DNA from: Candidatus Scatoplasma merdavium
GTDB taxonomy: Bacteria; Bacillota_I; Bacilli_A; RFN20; CAG-288
Assembly: GCA_017694135.1 (NCBI GenBank)
Contig: JADING010000121.1
Location: forward strand, 1-5,789
Direction: 5' to 3'
DNA: 5,789 bases
Shown here: one piece after another, positions 1-5,789 of the stretch
How the letters are laid out: each line of letters begins with the position of its first letter
Position numbering within the stretch: the stretch's first letter is position 1
The notes under the pieces: generated by a model
What the model saw: only the letters and a program-made list of their open reading frames with translations
Databases searched by the model: none
Told to the model about the DNA's origin: nothing
Made by a program: the position numbers and the translations under genes

Positions 1-1
1 C

Positions 2-583
2 TCCGGTGGTAACCTAGTGTTTATCAGTTCTTTATTTCCTAATGTCATGGTAGGAATTGACAGCTTGTTAGTTTTCTTATTCTTGGCTGTTATTAATTCG
101 ACTTCTTCAATTTCTTTGTCTTCTGAGAAAAACACTTTGATAATTATGAAATATATTCCAGTTAGCTACGTCAAACAGATGGGAATTAAGTTGCTTTTTC
201 CTTACGCGTTTTCTTCCTTATCTTATTTAGTTACAATTTTAGTTTTGGCGATAAGTGGAGAGATTAGTTTCGTTAGCTTTGCTCTGTTAATTATTGTTGG
301 TCTGCTCTTGTTATTTATCATTTCCTTAGGTTCGATTTACACCGATTTAAAATCTAAAAAGAACGCTAGTTTACTTAATACCTTAACTAGTTTTATCTTA
401 CCTGTTCTTTCAGTTGGTGCTGGTGTCTTGCTCTCTTTAGTTTTTGATAATGAGATTCTTTCATATTACATGTTCTTTGTCATTATTTTGGCATTTGAGG
501 CTATCGAATTAGTTTGTATGCTTGTTAAAGCACCACAGAGAATTCAAAGAGATCTCAATGAGTACGTCGGGGGTAACTTATGA
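2..583 (+). CDS. ABC-type exporter membrane subunit, C-terminal part (5' end outside window)
   Basis: The reading frame is open to the left edge (S-G-G-N-L precedes the GTG at 17), so this is the C-terminal part of a longer protein and the GTG is not a convincing start. Numbering from that GTG, about five hydrophobic segments are visible near residues 13-30, 58-80, 85-107, 121-143 and 147-168. The segment S-S-I-S-L-S-S-E-K-N at about 30-39, followed by I-M-K-Y-I-P-V-S, resembles the cytoplasmic 'SISLEGKN...lKslPvs' signature of Firmicute ABC exporter permeases of the putative ABC_tran_2/ABC-2 type. A later T-D-L-K after a transmembrane helix also fits that family. Such a subunit sits in the cytoplasmic membrane and works with an ATPase, which would be expected just upstream, outside the window. 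The substrate is unknown. The TGA stop overlaps the next gene's ATG, implying one operon and translational coupling. The family call is from motif memory, not a search. Confidence 0.72.
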   Translation, partial: SGGNLVFISSLFPNVMVGIDSLLVFLFLAVINSTSSISLSSEKNTLIIMKYIPVSYVKQMGIKLLFPYAFSSLSYLVTILVLAISGEISFVSFALLIIVGLLLLFIISLGSIYTDLKSKKNASLLNTLTSFILPVLSVGAGVLLSLVFDNEILSYYMFFVIILAFEAIELVCMLVKAPQRIQRDLNEYVGGNL

Positions 584-3105
584 AGAAAAAAGCTATTATT
601 ATCCTGTTGTTTTTGCCTTTTATTATCGCTCTTTTTGCCTTTATAACTACGACTTATTTAATTAGAGATGTTGAACAAGATATCACTGATATTCAGTTTG
701 ATTACGAGGCTAATCAGTATTTTGATTTGTCAGATGGTAGAGTCGAGCTTAAAGCTGAGGCTGTTTACAACGAAAAATATCCTGTTTCATCAGGGAATGA
801 TTTAGTGTGGAGCATAACTGGCGAAAGCGATGTTGCGAGCATCTCCTCTTCTGGTAGCACCTATTATTTGAACCTGTTAAAGCAAGGGCAATGCCAAGTT
901 ACTTGTTCAAATGAAAAGGGTAATGTTAGCAAGTCTTTTATGGCTAATATCATCGGCTCGGCTGGTGGGGTTATTATCAATGCCACTCCGAACTTCACTA
1001 TGCAGGGAATTGATCAAGAGAGGTATGTTGGCCTTTACGATTTGAGTTATTCTGATTTAGTAAAAGATCAGTATCAGAAAGTTAATTCCGAATTGCAATT
1101 GAGCATTGAAGTATACCCTGAAGAAGTAAGCTTAGATGATTTGGTTGTTGAAACTTCTTCTAATGTCAAATTTAACGCTGTTGATCAAACGGTCAAATTG
1201 CTTTCGTCTGGGGAAAGCTACGTCAAATTTTCTCGTCCAGGAACGGCTATGCCAGAAGTTAGTTATAATTTTACGGTAATTGATGGAGTTAATGTTTATT
1301 CTTACGATGACTTGCTCATGGCGACTAATTTTTCTACTGAAGGCGAAAGCGTTGTTCAGAGAGTTAATTTTGAATCTTATCAAAATGCTTATGATTCAAA
1401 CGGGAGCTTAAGGAGACAAGATACCGTTTTGTTTGGCCACCATGGTTCTAATATCAAGCAGAATACTTTCTCCTCTGAAGTGTATCGTTTTGAAACTACT
1501 TATAACCACGACTTCTTAGATGCTTATAACGCTGAAGCTCCTGCAAGCGGCAATCCGACTTTCTCAACAGATATAATCGCTGGATTGCATATTCAAAAAG
1601 ACTATTACGGGAATGGTTTTGTCGTTAATTTACACGATTTAACTTACCCTTATAACGAATTGGAGCAAGATGGAAACCTCATTGCTACTTTAGATAAGTC
1701 TAATCTTTTCAGAGGTCCTTTAGTCTTCTATTCTTTAGGTGTTCCTTACACTGAACCTGAATATGCTGATGAAGCTCCTTTGATGACGCTGTTTGGCCAA
1801 GATAACATTGGCTTCTATGTCGAAGGTGATGACATAACTTTAAATGACGTTCATTTTAAAAACGCTGATTTTGGTAACAATTACACTAATTTGCAATACA
1901 CTGGAACCGTTTTAGAACTCGATGGAAATAATATCACTTTAAAAAATTCTCAAATTCAAAACGGAAGAAATGTTGTGAGGAATTATTCGGGAAAGAACAA
2001 TCTAATTGAAAATTGCTTGTTATCTAACGGTATGGAATTTTTACTTAGATATGGTTCTAACCAAGGTCAAGAGATTGATTTAAGTGCCCAGATTGATTAT
2101 TCAATCGGTGGAAAAGATTATTCGATGAGCAAAGAGGAATTCTTAGCTCCGTCTGATATCATGAACTTGACTAAGGATTACAAAGCTGACACCTTGCTTT
2201 CATTCGGCGTGTGTGAAAAGAATCAAGCTCTCGATTTCTTAGCTGGTTATGGCTTTAATCCTAACTTTTCATATACGGAAGAAGAACTCATTGAATCCAC
2301 TGAGATTTTGCAGAAGGCTTTTATGAATACCAATGGATTTGTCAATGAAAACGGAAGTGCTAATTACGCCGGTGACATCACCGTAAAAGATACTTTCTTC
2401 TACCATTCTGGTATCGCTTCAATCTTCTTAGATTCTTACCCACAAGGATCTTACAACGAGTTTAATATCACTTCGCTTTTAAGACTGGTTATTGGTATTT
2501 ATATTACTAGTTTTACTAAAGGTAATACTTTGAGTATGTATCCTACTAAGCTCAATTTAGTTGGCGATAACAGGTTCTACGATTGGAAGCAAGAGAGCGC
2601 TATATCTTTCGCTTCAATGTTGGCGGAAAATATTTCCTCATTGTTCTCTCATATCGGTTTTGCTGGTCAACCTACAGTAAGTGAAGAAGACTATTTCCCG
2701 CTCAAGGCTCAACTAGTTGAACAGACTTCTATTTGGAAGGATGATAATGGCAGTAAGTATGTCAATCTGCCTATTATGAAAATGGGAGGAGGTTATAACT
2801 CTTCTGACGTATATATCGATGGAGTTAAATACGAAGAAGCTTCTTCTGAATTAAAGGATTCTTTGGTTAATACGAAGATTAATTCTTACATTTACGCTTT
2901 AAAGCAAGAAGTTGAGCACTATTCAGATCCAGGCAACTTCTTGGGTGATCCAGAAGCTATTGAAGATACAGTCTTCTTAGTAATGCAGCGCGCAGCTTGT
3001 AATATCCTTGGATTTAACGACTACGAATTCATCTCGTTAGATCCAACAGAAGGTTTGTATTTTAATCAATATCCTTCTTTGGATGATTTAAAAGAAAGAG
3101 TCTAA
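580..3105 (+). CDS. Large exported or membrane-anchored protein with Ig-like domains and a beta-helix-like region
   Basis: I do not recognise a named family. The start is well supported: the ATG overlaps the upstream TGA and a GGGGG purine tract lies 6 bases before it. Residues 1-28 are K-K-K followed by a long hydrophobic stretch with no obvious cleavage site, so this is a signal anchor or uncleaved signal peptide. No lipobox, LPXTG or C-terminal membrane anchor is seen. Residues ~36-125 and ~168-235 look like bacterial Ig-like (Big_2-type) domains: W-S-I-T with a serine-rich turn, then G-Q-C-Q-V-T; and E-V-Y-P-E-E-V-S through S-Y-V-K-F. From ~238 (V-N-V-Y-S-Y-D-D-L) the protein turns into short N/D/G-rich strands such as N-I-G-F-Y-V-E-G-D-D-I-T-L-N-D-V-H-F-K-N and N-N-I-T-L-K-N-S-Q-I-Q-N, typical of right-handed parallel beta-helix coils, clearest at ~405-490 and again at ~598-665. 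Pectate-lyase catalytic residues are not evident. A hydrophobic patch lies at ~630-645. Coupling to the exporter subunit suggests it is a substrate or an extracytoplasmic partner; that is inference. Confidence 0.85.
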   Translation: MKKKAIIILLFLPFIIALFAFITTTYLIRDVEQDITDIQFDYEANQYFDLSDGRVELKAEAVYNEKYPVSSGNDLVWSITGESDVASISSSGSTYYLNLLKQGQCQVTCSNEKGNVSKSFMANIIGSAGGVIINATPNFTMQGIDQERYVGLYDLSYSDLVKDQYQKVNSELQLSIEVYPEEVSLDDLVVETSSNVKFNAVDQTVKLLSSGESYVKFSRPGTAMPEVSYNFTVIDGVNVYSYDDLLMATNFSTEGESVVQRVNFESYQNAYDSNGSLRRQDTVLFGHHGSNIKQNTFSSEVYRFETTYNHDFLDAYNAEAPASGNPTFSTDIIAGLHIQKDYYGNGFVVNLHDLTYPYNELEQDGNLIATLDKSNLFRGPLVFYSLGVPYTEPEYADEAPLMTLFGQDNIGFYVEGDDITLNDVHFKNADFGNNYTNLQYTGTVLELDGNNITLKNSQIQNGRNVVRNYSGKNNLIENCLLSNGMEFLLRYGSNQGQEIDLSAQIDYSIGGKDYSMSKEEFLAPSDIMNLTKDYKADTLLSFGVCEKNQALDFLAGYGFNPNFSYTEEELIESTEILQKAFMNTNGFVNENGSANYAGDITVKDTFFYHSGIASIFLDSYPQGSYNEFNITSLLRLVIGIYITSFTKGNTLSMYPTKLNLVGDNRFYDWKQESAISFASMLAENISSLFSHIGFAGQPTVSEEDYFPLKAQLVEQTSIWKDDNGSKYVNLPIMKMGGGYNSSDVYIDGVKYEEASSELKDSLVNTKINSYIYALKQEVEHYSDPGNFLGDPEAIEDTVFLVMQRAACNILGFNDYEFISLDPTEGLYFNQYPSLDDLKERV

Positions 3106-3111
3106 GTTTGA

Positions 3112-3140
3112 ACTGGTAGTAAATCTACCAGTCTTTTATT
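3112..3140 (+). terminator. Intrinsic terminator after the beta-helix protein gene
   Basis: A perfect 8-bp inverted repeat (ACTGGTAG at 3112-3119, CTACCAGT at 3125-3132) flanks a 5-base loop (TAAAT) and is followed by the T-rich run CTTTTATT. It starts 6 bases after the stop codon at 3105. It should end transcription of the exporter/beta-helix operon and separate it from the CLC gene. Only the plus-strand side has a T-tract, so it acts in this direction. Confidence 0.85.
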
Positions 3141-3187
3141 GAGAATAATGAAAAGAGACGCAATTAAAGTTAGTCAATATTTCTTAT

Positions 3188-4528
3188 ATGGAGTATACTT
3201 TTTTTGTTATGAATGATACTTCTAAAAGAAAGCTGGTAGCATTGTTACTAGAGTTTCTACGTTTGGTGTTAATCGGGGTAACAACAGGGGTTGTAGTAGG
3301 TGTTTATCAGCTTGGTTTACAAGGGATAAGTAAGCTTTCATCTTTCTTGTATGGTTCTAGTTCAATCTGGCTTGTTTTGAGTTTGATCTGCTCAGTTATA
3401 GCTTTAAGTCTTCTTAATTTCTTTATATTAAAATGGTGCCCGTCGATCGATGGATCGGGAATACCAGTTGTTGAACAAGCGATACGAAAAGAGAAGAAAT
3501 TAACTTGGAAAAAAGATATCCCTGGGATGATTGCTAATTCTTTTGCCTCGACATTTGTCGGCTTTCCTTTGGGAAGTGAAGGACCTTCAGTCGTTTTAGG
3601 CGGCAAGATTGGTAAGGCCTATTCCGATTTATTTAAAAGAGGGGATGATTCAGAAGATATTGGTATCGCTTCAGGAGCGGGCTTTGGCTGCGCATTCTTA
3701 TCTCCCTTAGCAGGTTTAGTTTATTCTTTTGAAGAATCTATGCACCGCGTTAGTTGGAAACTAATTATCAAAGGAGTAATTGTTTCACTTTCTTCTTTCG
3801 GTGTAACATTTTTAATTAATCATCATCATTTGTTAGAAATTGAAACAGTTGTTCCAACTTATGGAATTAATAATGTCGCTTTTATTTTTGTCGCTGTTTT
3901 ATCGCTTGTTGTCGGTTTGTGTTTCAAGCATTTTATTGTGTTTTTAAAAGATAAGTTTAATCAGTTTGATAACATAAAAGTTGTAAAATACCGCGGATAT
4001 TTGTTATTTGCATTGATGTTTATCTTGAATGTGTTCTTGTATCCTTACATGGGATCTGGATCAAATATTATTTCTAGTTTAAGCGAGTGGACCAACATTG
4101 CGTTAGTTATCGGCGTCTTGGTTTTTCGCTTTGCTTTGACCAGTTTATCCGGAGCAGGGAAGGTTACTGGTGGGCTGGTTGTTCCTATAATGTGTTTGGG
4201 TGCTTTGGTAGGTAGAATTGCGGTCTTAGTTTGCGGTAGTATGTTTAAATTTGATATGGAATGTAGCGAGTTTGTTATGCTTTTTAGCATGGTTACAACA
4301 TTTACAGTTATTACTAAAGCTCCTATGACTTCTATCGTTTTAGTTTTATCGGCATTGGTTTATTCTTCTTCGAGTTTCGATGTTTTTCACACTGGTACTT
4401 TTATCGGCATTATATGCATTGTTGTTTGCCATCTTTTTGTTCAGCTGTTTAGACAAAACGATCTTTACGATGAATTTATCGATGTGAGCAAAAGGAATGA
4501 AGAACGGTTGAAAGCCGCTGATAATTAA
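3188..4528 (+). CDS. CLC-family chloride channel or Cl-/H+ exchanger
   Basis: This is an integral membrane protein of 446 residues, the usual length for a bacterial CLC without CBS or RCK domains. CLC hallmarks appear in order: G-S-G-I-P at 89-93 (anion-binding Ser90); G-S-E-G-P at 129-133, where Glu131 matches the external gating glutamate (canonical G-R-E-G-P); S-P-L-A-G-L-V-Y-S-F-E-E at 172-183, where Glu183 matches the internal proton-pathway glutamate; S-G-A-G-K-V-T-G-G-L-V-V-P at 321-333; T-K-A-P-M-T-S-I-V-L-V-L at 376-387; and D-L-Y-D at 425-428, where Tyr427 aligns with the anion-coordinating tyrosine of E. coli ClC-ec1. Keeping both glutamates points to proton-coupled Cl- exchange more than a pure channel. 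The phenylalanine of the canonical G-G-I-F-A-P is Val331 here. The fluoride-CLC signatures are not seen. The start is uncertain: ATG 3188 has no clear ribosome site, while ATG 3209 (residue 8) has GGAG at 3190-3193, spaced rather far (15 bases). The gene follows a terminator, so it should have its own promoter, though none is convincing. Confidence 0.95.
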   Translation: MEYTFFVMNDTSKRKLVALLLEFLRLVLIGVTTGVVVGVYQLGLQGISKLSSFLYGSSSIWLVLSLICSVIALSLLNFFILKWCPSIDGSGIPVVEQAIRKEKKLTWKKDIPGMIANSFASTFVGFPLGSEGPSVVLGGKIGKAYSDLFKRGDDSEDIGIASGAGFGCAFLSPLAGLVYSFEESMHRVSWKLIIKGVIVSLSSFGVTFLINHHHLLEIETVVPTYGINNVAFIFVAVLSLVVGLCFKHFIVFLKDKFNQFDNIKVVKYRGYLLFALMFILNVFLYPYMGSGSNIISSLSEWTNIALVIGVLVFRFALTSLSGAGKVTGGLVVPIMCLGALVGRIAVLVCGSMFKFDMECSEFVMLFSMVTTFTVITKAPMTSIVLVLSALVYSSSSFDVFHTGTFIGIICIVVCHLFVQLFRQNDLYDEFIDVSKRNEERLKAADN

Positions 4529-4576
4529 TCTTATATCTAAATATTTAAATTTTATTTTTCAAATATGTAAAGATGT

Positions 4577-4611
4577 ATAAATGGCATCAAAATGCCATAT
4601 ATTGCATTTTT
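4577..4611 (+). other. Hairpin with short T-run between the CLC and CDF genes (possible weak terminator or 5' leader structure)
   Basis: The inverted repeat ATGGCAT (4581-4587) / ATGCCAT (4592-4598) has a CAAA tetraloop. It extends by a further 3 pairs (ATA 4577-4579 with TAT 4600-4602) across one A-A mismatch. A run of five T follows at 4607-4611, but nine bases after the outer pair, which is far for a classical terminator. The right arm contains the first possible ATG (4592) of the next gene. It could be a weak terminator for the CLC gene or a structure that limits translation of the CDF gene. Confidence 0.4.
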
Positions 4612-5554
4612 GCGGCAAATTATGTTAGAATATCTTTGGATGAACAAGACGGTTTATGAAAATAGAGCCCTGTATTTAGGGGTCCTTATTAATCTTTTTT
4701 CTGGTGGGCTGGGATTCGCTTTCTACTTTATGACAAAGTTTACGTCCTTGCTGTTAGATGGCTTGGTTTCGGCAATTTTATGCTTTTCCACTATCACTTC
4801 TTTAATCGTCCTTCATTATTCGCGAAAGAAGTCTTCAGATAAATATCCTTTAGGGAGGTACGCTATTGAGAACCTGTTCATGGTTTTTCGCTCCTTGATG
4901 CTTTTAGTGACGATTGTCTTTACTCTATATGAAGGTACTTCCACTATTGTCAGTTTTTATTCTGGTAGTTTAATTGGCAGCGAAGAGAATTACACCATTG
5001 AGCTTGTTATTTATGGAATAAGTATGATCGTTAGCTGTTTCGCTATTACTTTCATTTATTCTCATTATTCTAAAAAAGTTGGTGGATCAATGATATTATC
5101 TTTAGAAATTAAAGCATCGATTTACGATGGTTTAGTCACTTTATTTGCGATATCTAGTTTGTTAATTTTCTCCCACGTTTCATTCTTAGCTTTCTTAAAA
5201 GATATCGGAGATGCTATTACGACAATCATTCTTTCTTTAATCTATTTAGTTTCGCCTATAAAAGAACTTATATCGCAGTTTAAGATCCTTACTGATAAAA
5301 GGAGAGATGAAGCTACCGAAGAAGAAATTTACGAATTCATGAAAAAGACTTTCCCTAAGTTCGTAGTCCACGATATCTATTATTCTGATTCTGGTCAGCT
5401 TCAATCTATTTACATAAGTATGACAACTGATTGTGAGTTCACTAATAAAGCGTTGCAAAAAGAATTTAGCAAGATTCAAAAGTCATTGAAAAAAGCTTAT
5501 CCTCCTTGTAAAGTTTATTTGCTTTATACGGATAAGCCTATTCACGCATTATAG
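4592..5554 (+). CDS. Atypical cation diffusion facilitator (CDF)-like transporter
   Basis: Numbered from ATG 4592, this is a 320-residue membrane protein with the CDF layout. Six hydrophobic helices lie near 26-46, 50-74, 94-116, 136-156, 178-196 and 205-222, followed by a cytoplasmic C-terminal domain (~225-315) with the CDF-like alternation H-D-I-Y-Y-S-D-S-G-Q-L-Q-S-I-Y-I-S-M. Y-P-L-G-R-Y-A-I-E-N at 85-94 matches the conserved CDF 'P-x-G-x-x-x-x-E' loop before helix 3. CDF proteins export divalent metals (Zn, Co, Cd, Mn, Fe) in exchange for protons. Helix 2 has D-G-L-V-S (Asp56) instead of H/D-x-x-x-D, and helix 5 has A-S-I-Y-D-G (Asp179) with no histidine four residues earlier. This resembles the COG3965 branch rather than classical Zn exporters, so the substrate is open. 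The start is uncertain: 4592 lies inside a hairpin, and 4622 (residue 11) or 4640 (residue 17) leave the first helix intact and are more plausible. None has a strong ribosome site. It lies 63 bases after the CLC stop and may be co-transcribed with it. Confidence 0.85.
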   Translation: MPYIAFLRQIMLEYLWMNKTVYENRALYLGVLINLFSGGLGFAFYFMTKFTSLLLDGLVSAILCFSTITSLIVLHYSRKKSSDKYPLGRYAIENLFMVFRSLMLLVTIVFTLYEGTSTIVSFYSGSLIGSEENYTIELVIYGISMIVSCFAITFIYSHYSKKVGGSMILSLEIKASIYDGLVTLFAISSLLIFSHVSFLAFLKDIGDAITTIILSLIYLVSPIKELISQFKILTDKRRDEATEEEIYEFMKKTFPKFVVHDIYYSDSGQLQSIYISMTTDCEFTNKALQKEFSKIQKSLKKAYPPCKVYLLYTDKPIHAL

Positions 5555-5788
5555 GTTGCGAATTAAACCAAAGCTGATCAAGCAGGCAAGATAAATAACT
5601 AAAACAATGTTATTTATCTTGTTTTTGTTTTTGTTATAAGAAAGATAGAAGATTTCAAATACGATGAGTGGCCAAGTAATGAAGATGAATTGATTAGCTA
5701 TAAAAGCACCTTTAAAATCAAATGAAAAGATGTCCACTATCATAGTAGTAATTCCACAACCCGGGCATTGCAAGCCTGTTATTAGATG
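5549..5788 (-). CDS. DUF2752 small membrane protein (5' end outside window)
   Basis: On the minus strand the frame is open to the right edge (H-L-I-T-G-L-Q-C-P-G-C-G), so the N-terminus is missing and the TTG at 5773 is an internal leucine, not a start. C-P-G-C-G-I-T-T followed by D-F-K-G-A-F-I-A-N-Q-F and ending in F-G-L-I-R-N-L matches DUF2752, whose pattern is C-P-x-C-G-x-T-R, then an A-x-x-x-N-P-like segment and a terminal G-x-x-R-N. Two hydrophobic segments are visible, one after the A-N-Q motif and one just before the C-terminus, with a lysine/asparagine-rich link (N-K-N-K-N-K) between them. The function of the family is unknown; the cysteine pair could bind metal or be redox active. 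The Arg usually following the motif's Thr is Thr here. The last two codons and stop overlap the stop of the convergent CDF-like gene. Confidence 0.85.
   Translation of the reverse strand, partial: HLITGLQCPGCGITTMIVDIFSFDFKGAFIANQFIFITWPLIVFEIFYLSYNKNKNKINNIVLVIYLACLISFGLIRNL
5586..5632 (+). terminator. Intrinsic terminator for the CDF-like gene, inside the opposing DUF2752 gene
   Basis: A perfect 13-bp inverted repeat (CAAGATAAATAAC at 5587-5599, GTTATTTATCTTG at 5609-5621) encloses a 9-base loop. A G-U pair (5586/5622) can extend it. It is followed directly by TTTTTGTTTTTGTT on the plus strand. It begins 32 bases after the CDF-like stop codon. The minus strand lacks a T-tract after the hairpin, so it works in the plus direction. 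The stem is AT-rich (3 of 13 pairs are GC), but its length and long T-run compensate. It lies wholly within DUF2752 codons. Confidence 0.82.
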
Positions 5789-5789
5789 G

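Noticed and set aside
580..648. Mycoplasma code (TGA as tryptophan), which would read the first gene through its TGA
   Set aside because: Readthrough adds only about 22 unremarkable residues before a TAA, all tryptophans checked use TGG, and the ATGA junction with a purine tract fits a normal stop/start overlap.
1166..1230. GTCAAATT-like octamer occurring three times within about 60 bases
   Set aside because: The copies encode V-K-F or V-K-L strand residues in an Ig-like domain with uneven spacing; a coding coincidence, not an operator array.
1132..1383. Minus-strand open frame of about 83 codons
   Set aside because: It lies fully inside the beta-helix protein gene, has no family resemblance and no ribosome site; it is a shadow of the plus-strand coding.
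3139..3199. Possible promoter for the CLC gene (TTGAGA at 3139-3144, or TATACT at 3194-3199)
   Set aside because: The -35-like TTGAGA has only AATTAA at the right spacing, and TATACT has no -35 partner and would leave almost no leader before ATG 3209. A promoter is expected here but none is convincing.
3448..3461. Inverted repeat CGATC / GATCG around 3448-3461
   Set aside because: The arms are only 5 bp, inside the codons for the conserved G-S-G-I-P motif; coding constraint explains it.
3307..3606. Minus-strand open frame of about 99 codons
   Set aside because: It is antisense to the strongly conserved CLC motifs and shows no domain of its own.
4045..4290. Minus-strand open frame of about 81 codons
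   Set aside because: It is antisense to the CLC gene, with low-complexity composition and no motif.
5246..5479. Minus-strand open frame of about 77 codons
   Set aside because: It is antisense to the C-terminal domain of the CDF-like gene and has no recognisable features.
5771..5773. TTG as the start codon of the DUF2752 gene
   Set aside because: The frame continues upstream to the window edge with residues fitting the family just before C-P-G-C-G, so the start lies outside the window.

Overview
This is a low-GC window whose proteins look like those of a Firmicute or a Tenericutes-related Bacillus, possibly a gut-type lineage near the Erysipelotrichales, Acholeplasmatales or RF39. The base composition, ABC exporter family and Gram-positive-style terminators suggest this, but species-level placement is not possible. 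Every tryptophan I checked is TGG, no TGA falls inside a gene, and a TGA ends the first gene. The organism therefore uses the standard bacterial code, not the mycoplasma code 4.

Layout, left to right. (1) Positions 2-583 (+) hold the C-terminal part of an ABC-type exporter membrane subunit, cut by the window edge. (2) Positions 580-3105 (+) hold an 841-residue membrane-anchored or exported protein. It overlaps gene 1 by an ATGA junction and carries two Ig-like domains followed by a right-handed beta-helix-like region. A clean intrinsic terminator (3112-3140) closes this operon. (3) Positions 3188-4528 (+) hold a CLC-family chloride channel or Cl-/H+ exchanger with most functional residues kept. 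(4) Positions 4592 (or 4622/4640) to 5554 (+) hold an atypical cation diffusion facilitator-like transporter lacking the usual His/Asp metal site. (5) Positions 5549-5788 (-) hold a convergent DUF2752 small membrane protein, cut by the right edge.

The window splits into an exporter plus large surface-protein unit (genes 1-2) and an ion-transport unit (genes 3-4). The last two genes converge, and their stop codons share a 6-bp overlap. The strongest terminator-like hairpin for gene 4 lies inside the coding sequence of the opposing DUF2752 gene. No tRNA, rRNA, CRISPR array, insertion sequence or phage gene is visible, and no gene-free stretch exceeds about 85 bases. The least understood item is the 841-residue beta-helix protein. 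I see no convincing wholly new multi-gene system.
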